From: Anaerolineales bacterium
GTDB lineage: Bacteria > Chloroflexota > Anaerolineae > Anaerolineales > Villigracilaceae
Length of the DNA stretch: 7,036 nt
Direction: 5' to 3'
NCBI GenBank assembly: GCA_020847355.1
Contig: JADLCG010000165.1
Location: 1-7,036 of the forward strand
Shown here: positions 5,605-7,036 of the stretch, piece by piece
Layout: each line of letters starts with the position of its first letter
Position numbering within the stretch: the stretch's first letter is position 1
Notes under the pieces: model-generated
The model's database searches: none
The model's input: the letters and a program-made list of their open reading frames with translations, nothing else
Told to the model about the DNA's origin: nothing
Program-made: the position numbers and the translations under genes

Positions 5605-6656
5605 AACTCACCAAATTAGCCCTCCCTATTTTATTGGCGCTATCTATAGCGGCTTGCGGCTCGGCGCCTGCCACTAGCGAAGCGCCTGCCATCCCGACCG
5701 TGATCGCAGACGATACGATCATTTCTGAAGGTCGGCTGGAGCCTGTGCATTTCACCGAATTAGCGTTGAATGCCAATGGATTAATTAGCGAAGTGCTAAA
5801 GTCTGAAGGCGAATCGGTTACTGCGGGTGAAGTAATTGCGCGCTTAAAATCCAGCGACGCGCAAACCTTAGAATCTGCTCAAGCCAAGGCGGCGCAAGAA
5901 CTCACTGCCGCCTATCAAGAAGTGCGCGACGCGCAATTCAAGTTGGATAATTTTGACGTTCCATCTGAGTTTGCAGGCCTGACCCCTTCAGAGGCGGTCA
6001 AGGCGATGCTTGTGCAACTGGATAAAGCCCGCGCCGATTTTGAGCCTTACAAAAATATCAACGATCGTAACCTTGAACTAACAGACGCACAAAAACGCGG
6101 CGAAGAAGCAGTGACCGGCACGGCTAAAATCTATAAAAAAGCGTTAGATAACGCTTGGGCAAAATATCGTAAGGCTATTCAATGGCTAGAGCTTGAATCC
6201 GCCGCAGAAAATGCCAATTCGCGCCTCAGCAACGCTCAAAGAGATTATGACGCATTGCAAGATCCGTCATTTTCAGAAGATACGGCTGGCACGCGCGCCG
6301 CGCTCGCCAATGCAGAAGTCCGCGCGCCATTTTCTGGCACAATTACAGATTTAGACTTGAAAGTCGGCGAGTTTGAATCAGCCGGCGAAACTGTCGTAAC
6401 CATTGCAGATACCGCTAGCTGGGTGGTAAAAACCACTGATCTCACAGAAATTGACGTGGTCAATATCAAAGAAGGTCAACCCGTCACTGTGAAGTTGGAT
6501 GCATTCCCAAAGGTTGAGTTCAAAGGGCATGTTTTATCTATTGGCGAGAACTACACTAAGAATCAAGGGGATGTAGTTTACGAAGTCACAATTTTATTGA
6601 CCGATAAAGACGCCGCGATGCGTTGGGGTATGACGGCGGTCGTCACTTTTGAATAA
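5601..6656 (+). CDS. HlyD/MacA-type efflux adaptor lipoprotein
   Basis: The 351-residue protein starts with a lipoprotein signal peptide: MKLTK, a hydrophobic stretch, and the lipobox IAAC with Cys19 as the likely lipidated residue. A Ser/Ala/Pro-rich tether follows (20-35). Residues about 43-85 form the first half of a biotinyl-lipoyl-like domain (GLISEVLKSEGESVTAGEVI). A helical hairpin region rich in Ala, Glu and Lys follows (about 87-237). ALANAEVRAPFSGTITDLDL then resumes the lipoyl half, with the usual RAPFSG motif, and a beta-barrel domain runs to the end (about 270-351). Such adaptors bridge an ABC or RND pump to outer components, or in single-membrane bacteria may help a MacB-like exporter at the membrane surface. 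The start has AAAAGGAAA upstream, and the ATPase follows 66 bases downstream, supporting an adaptor-ATPase-permease system. The transported substrate is unknown. Confidence 0.93.
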   Translation: MKLTKLALPILLALSIAACGSAPATSEAPAIPTVIADDTIISEGRLEPVHFTELALNANGLISEVLKSEGESVTAGEVIARLKSSDAQTLESAQAKAAQELTAAYQEVRDAQFKLDNFDVPSEFAGLTPSEAVKAMLVQLDKARADFEPYKNINDRNLELTDAQKRGEEAVTGTAKIYKKALDNAWAKYRKAIQWLELESAAENANSRLSNAQRDYDALQDPSFSEDTAGTRAALANAEVRAPFSGTITDLDLKVGEFESAGETVVTIADTASWVVKTTDLTEIDVVNIKEGQPVTVKLDAFPKVEFKGHVLSIGENYTKNQGDVVYEVTILLTDKDAAMRWGMTAVVTFE

Positions 6657-6666
6657 AATCAAACGC

Positions 6667-6698
6667 CCCGCAGGTTTAAAGAAAATTAAACCTGCGGG
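6667..6698 (+). repeat. Perfect 13-bp inverted repeat between adaptor and ATPase genes
   Basis: CCCGCAGGTTTAA (6667-6679) and TTAAACCTGCGGG (6686-6698) form a perfect 13-bp stem with a six-base loop, AGAAAA. The following ATGTTCG has no T run, so it is not a strong Rho-independent terminator in the forward direction. It begins about 10 bases after the adaptor stop and ends 24 bases before the ATPase start. It could act as a transcript-stabilising or processing hairpin that sets adaptor-to-ATPase ratio, or be one copy of a dispersed REP-like palindrome. Confidence 0.8.
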
Positions 6699-6722
6699 AT
6701 GTTCGTAAGGTAGAGGTTAATT

Positions 6723-7036
6723 ATGTCTATTTCACTTTTCAAAAAAAAGAATGCCGCAGAAGGTGCAGAAAACAGCCGCCCGATCATAGATTTACGCGAA
6801 GTTAATAAATATTATAAAACCGCCGGCGGCGATTTTCACGCGCTTGAAAATATAGAATTGCAAATCAACGCGGGGGAGTTCGTCAGCATCGTTGGCAAAT
6901 CGGGAAGCGGGAAGAGCACGTTGTTAAACATGATCACCGGCATAGACCGCCCCAGCGCTGGCGAAGTATGGGTCAATGGAACGGCTGTGCATGAGTTGAA
7001 CGAAAACAAAATGGCGCGTTGGCGCGGAAAAAATCT
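6723..7036 (+). CDS. MacB/LolD-type ABC transporter ATP-binding protein (C-terminus outside window)
   Basis: About 104 codons are visible and the frame is open at the right edge. After a polar N-terminal stretch of about 20 residues (SLFKKKNAAEG), the ATPase domain begins at IIDLREVNKYY, with Tyr30 or Tyr31 as the probable A-loop residue that stacks on the ATP base. The Walker A motif GKSGSGKST is at residues 58-66, and MITGIDRPSAGEVWVNG follows as in the MacB/LolD/FtsE group. The signature, Walker B and H-loop motifs lie beyond the window. AGAGG six bases before the ATG at 6723 is a fair ribosome binding site. It follows the HlyD-type adaptor, so I infer a MacAB-like exporter or lipoprotein-related transporter, with a FtsX-fold permease expected next. 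The family call is firm; the substrate is unknown. Confidence 0.93.
   Translation, partial: MSISLFKKKNAAEGAENSRPIIDLREVNKYYKTAGGDFHALENIELQINAGEFVSIVGKSGSGKSTLLNMITGIDRPSAGEVWVNGTAVHELNENKMARWRGKN

Noticed and set aside
1..7036. CRISPR array, tRNA, rRNA, insertion sequence or defence system
   Set aside because: I saw no regularly spaced repeats, cloverleaf sequences, transposase motifs or defence-type domains on either strand.

Overview
The window reads as a piece of an ordinary bacterial chromosome of moderate GC content (by eye in the mid 40s percent, not computed). Small polytopic membrane proteins of LiaI/LiaF-like character, a short-form 6-phosphogluconate dehydrogenase, and a lipoprotein HlyD-type adaptor next to a MacB-type ATPase together recall Chloroflexota, perhaps Anaerolineae. 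That placement is an inference from protein character, not from any marker gene. I see no rRNA, tRNA, CRISPR array, insertion sequence or phage gene.

Layout. Positions 1-1643 are read leftward: first a six-segment membrane protein (1643-1116), then a larger relative with a four-fold internal repeat (1064-453), then a membrane-anchored TlpA/ResA-like thiol-disulfide redoxin (416-1) whose C-terminus lies outside the window. A divergent intergenic region (1644-1750) separates this from the rightward genes: a GNAT acetyltransferase (1751-2200), then pgl (2236-2955), gnd (3018-3929) and zwf (3978-5432). A strong Rho-independent terminator follows at 5451-5478. A second rightward unit begins with a 17-codon upstream ORF (5551-5604) whose stop overlaps the start of a lipoprotein efflux adaptor (5601-6656). 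A 13-bp hairpin comes next, then the start of an ABC transporter ATPase (6723 to the window end). No stretch over 300 bases lacks a gene.

How the genes work together. zwf, pgl and gnd encode the whole oxidative branch of the pentose phosphate pathway, from glucose-6-phosphate through 6-phosphogluconolactone and 6-phosphogluconate to ribulose-5-phosphate plus CO2, giving reduced nicotinamide cofactor and pentose. Their spacing (62 and 48 bases) and shared terminator suggest a single transcription unit, perhaps led by the acetyltransferase. The adaptor and ATPase would form an export or lipoprotein-handling ABC system whose permease should lie just beyond the right edge.

The most interesting signals are regulatory or structural rather than a new system: a translationally coupled leader ORF, hairpins in two intergenic gaps, -10-like hexamers set 6-8 bases before three start codons that lack Shine-Dalgarno sequences (suggesting leaderless mRNAs), and the modular two-helix repeats of the paired membrane proteins. 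I found no convincing undescribed multi-gene system.
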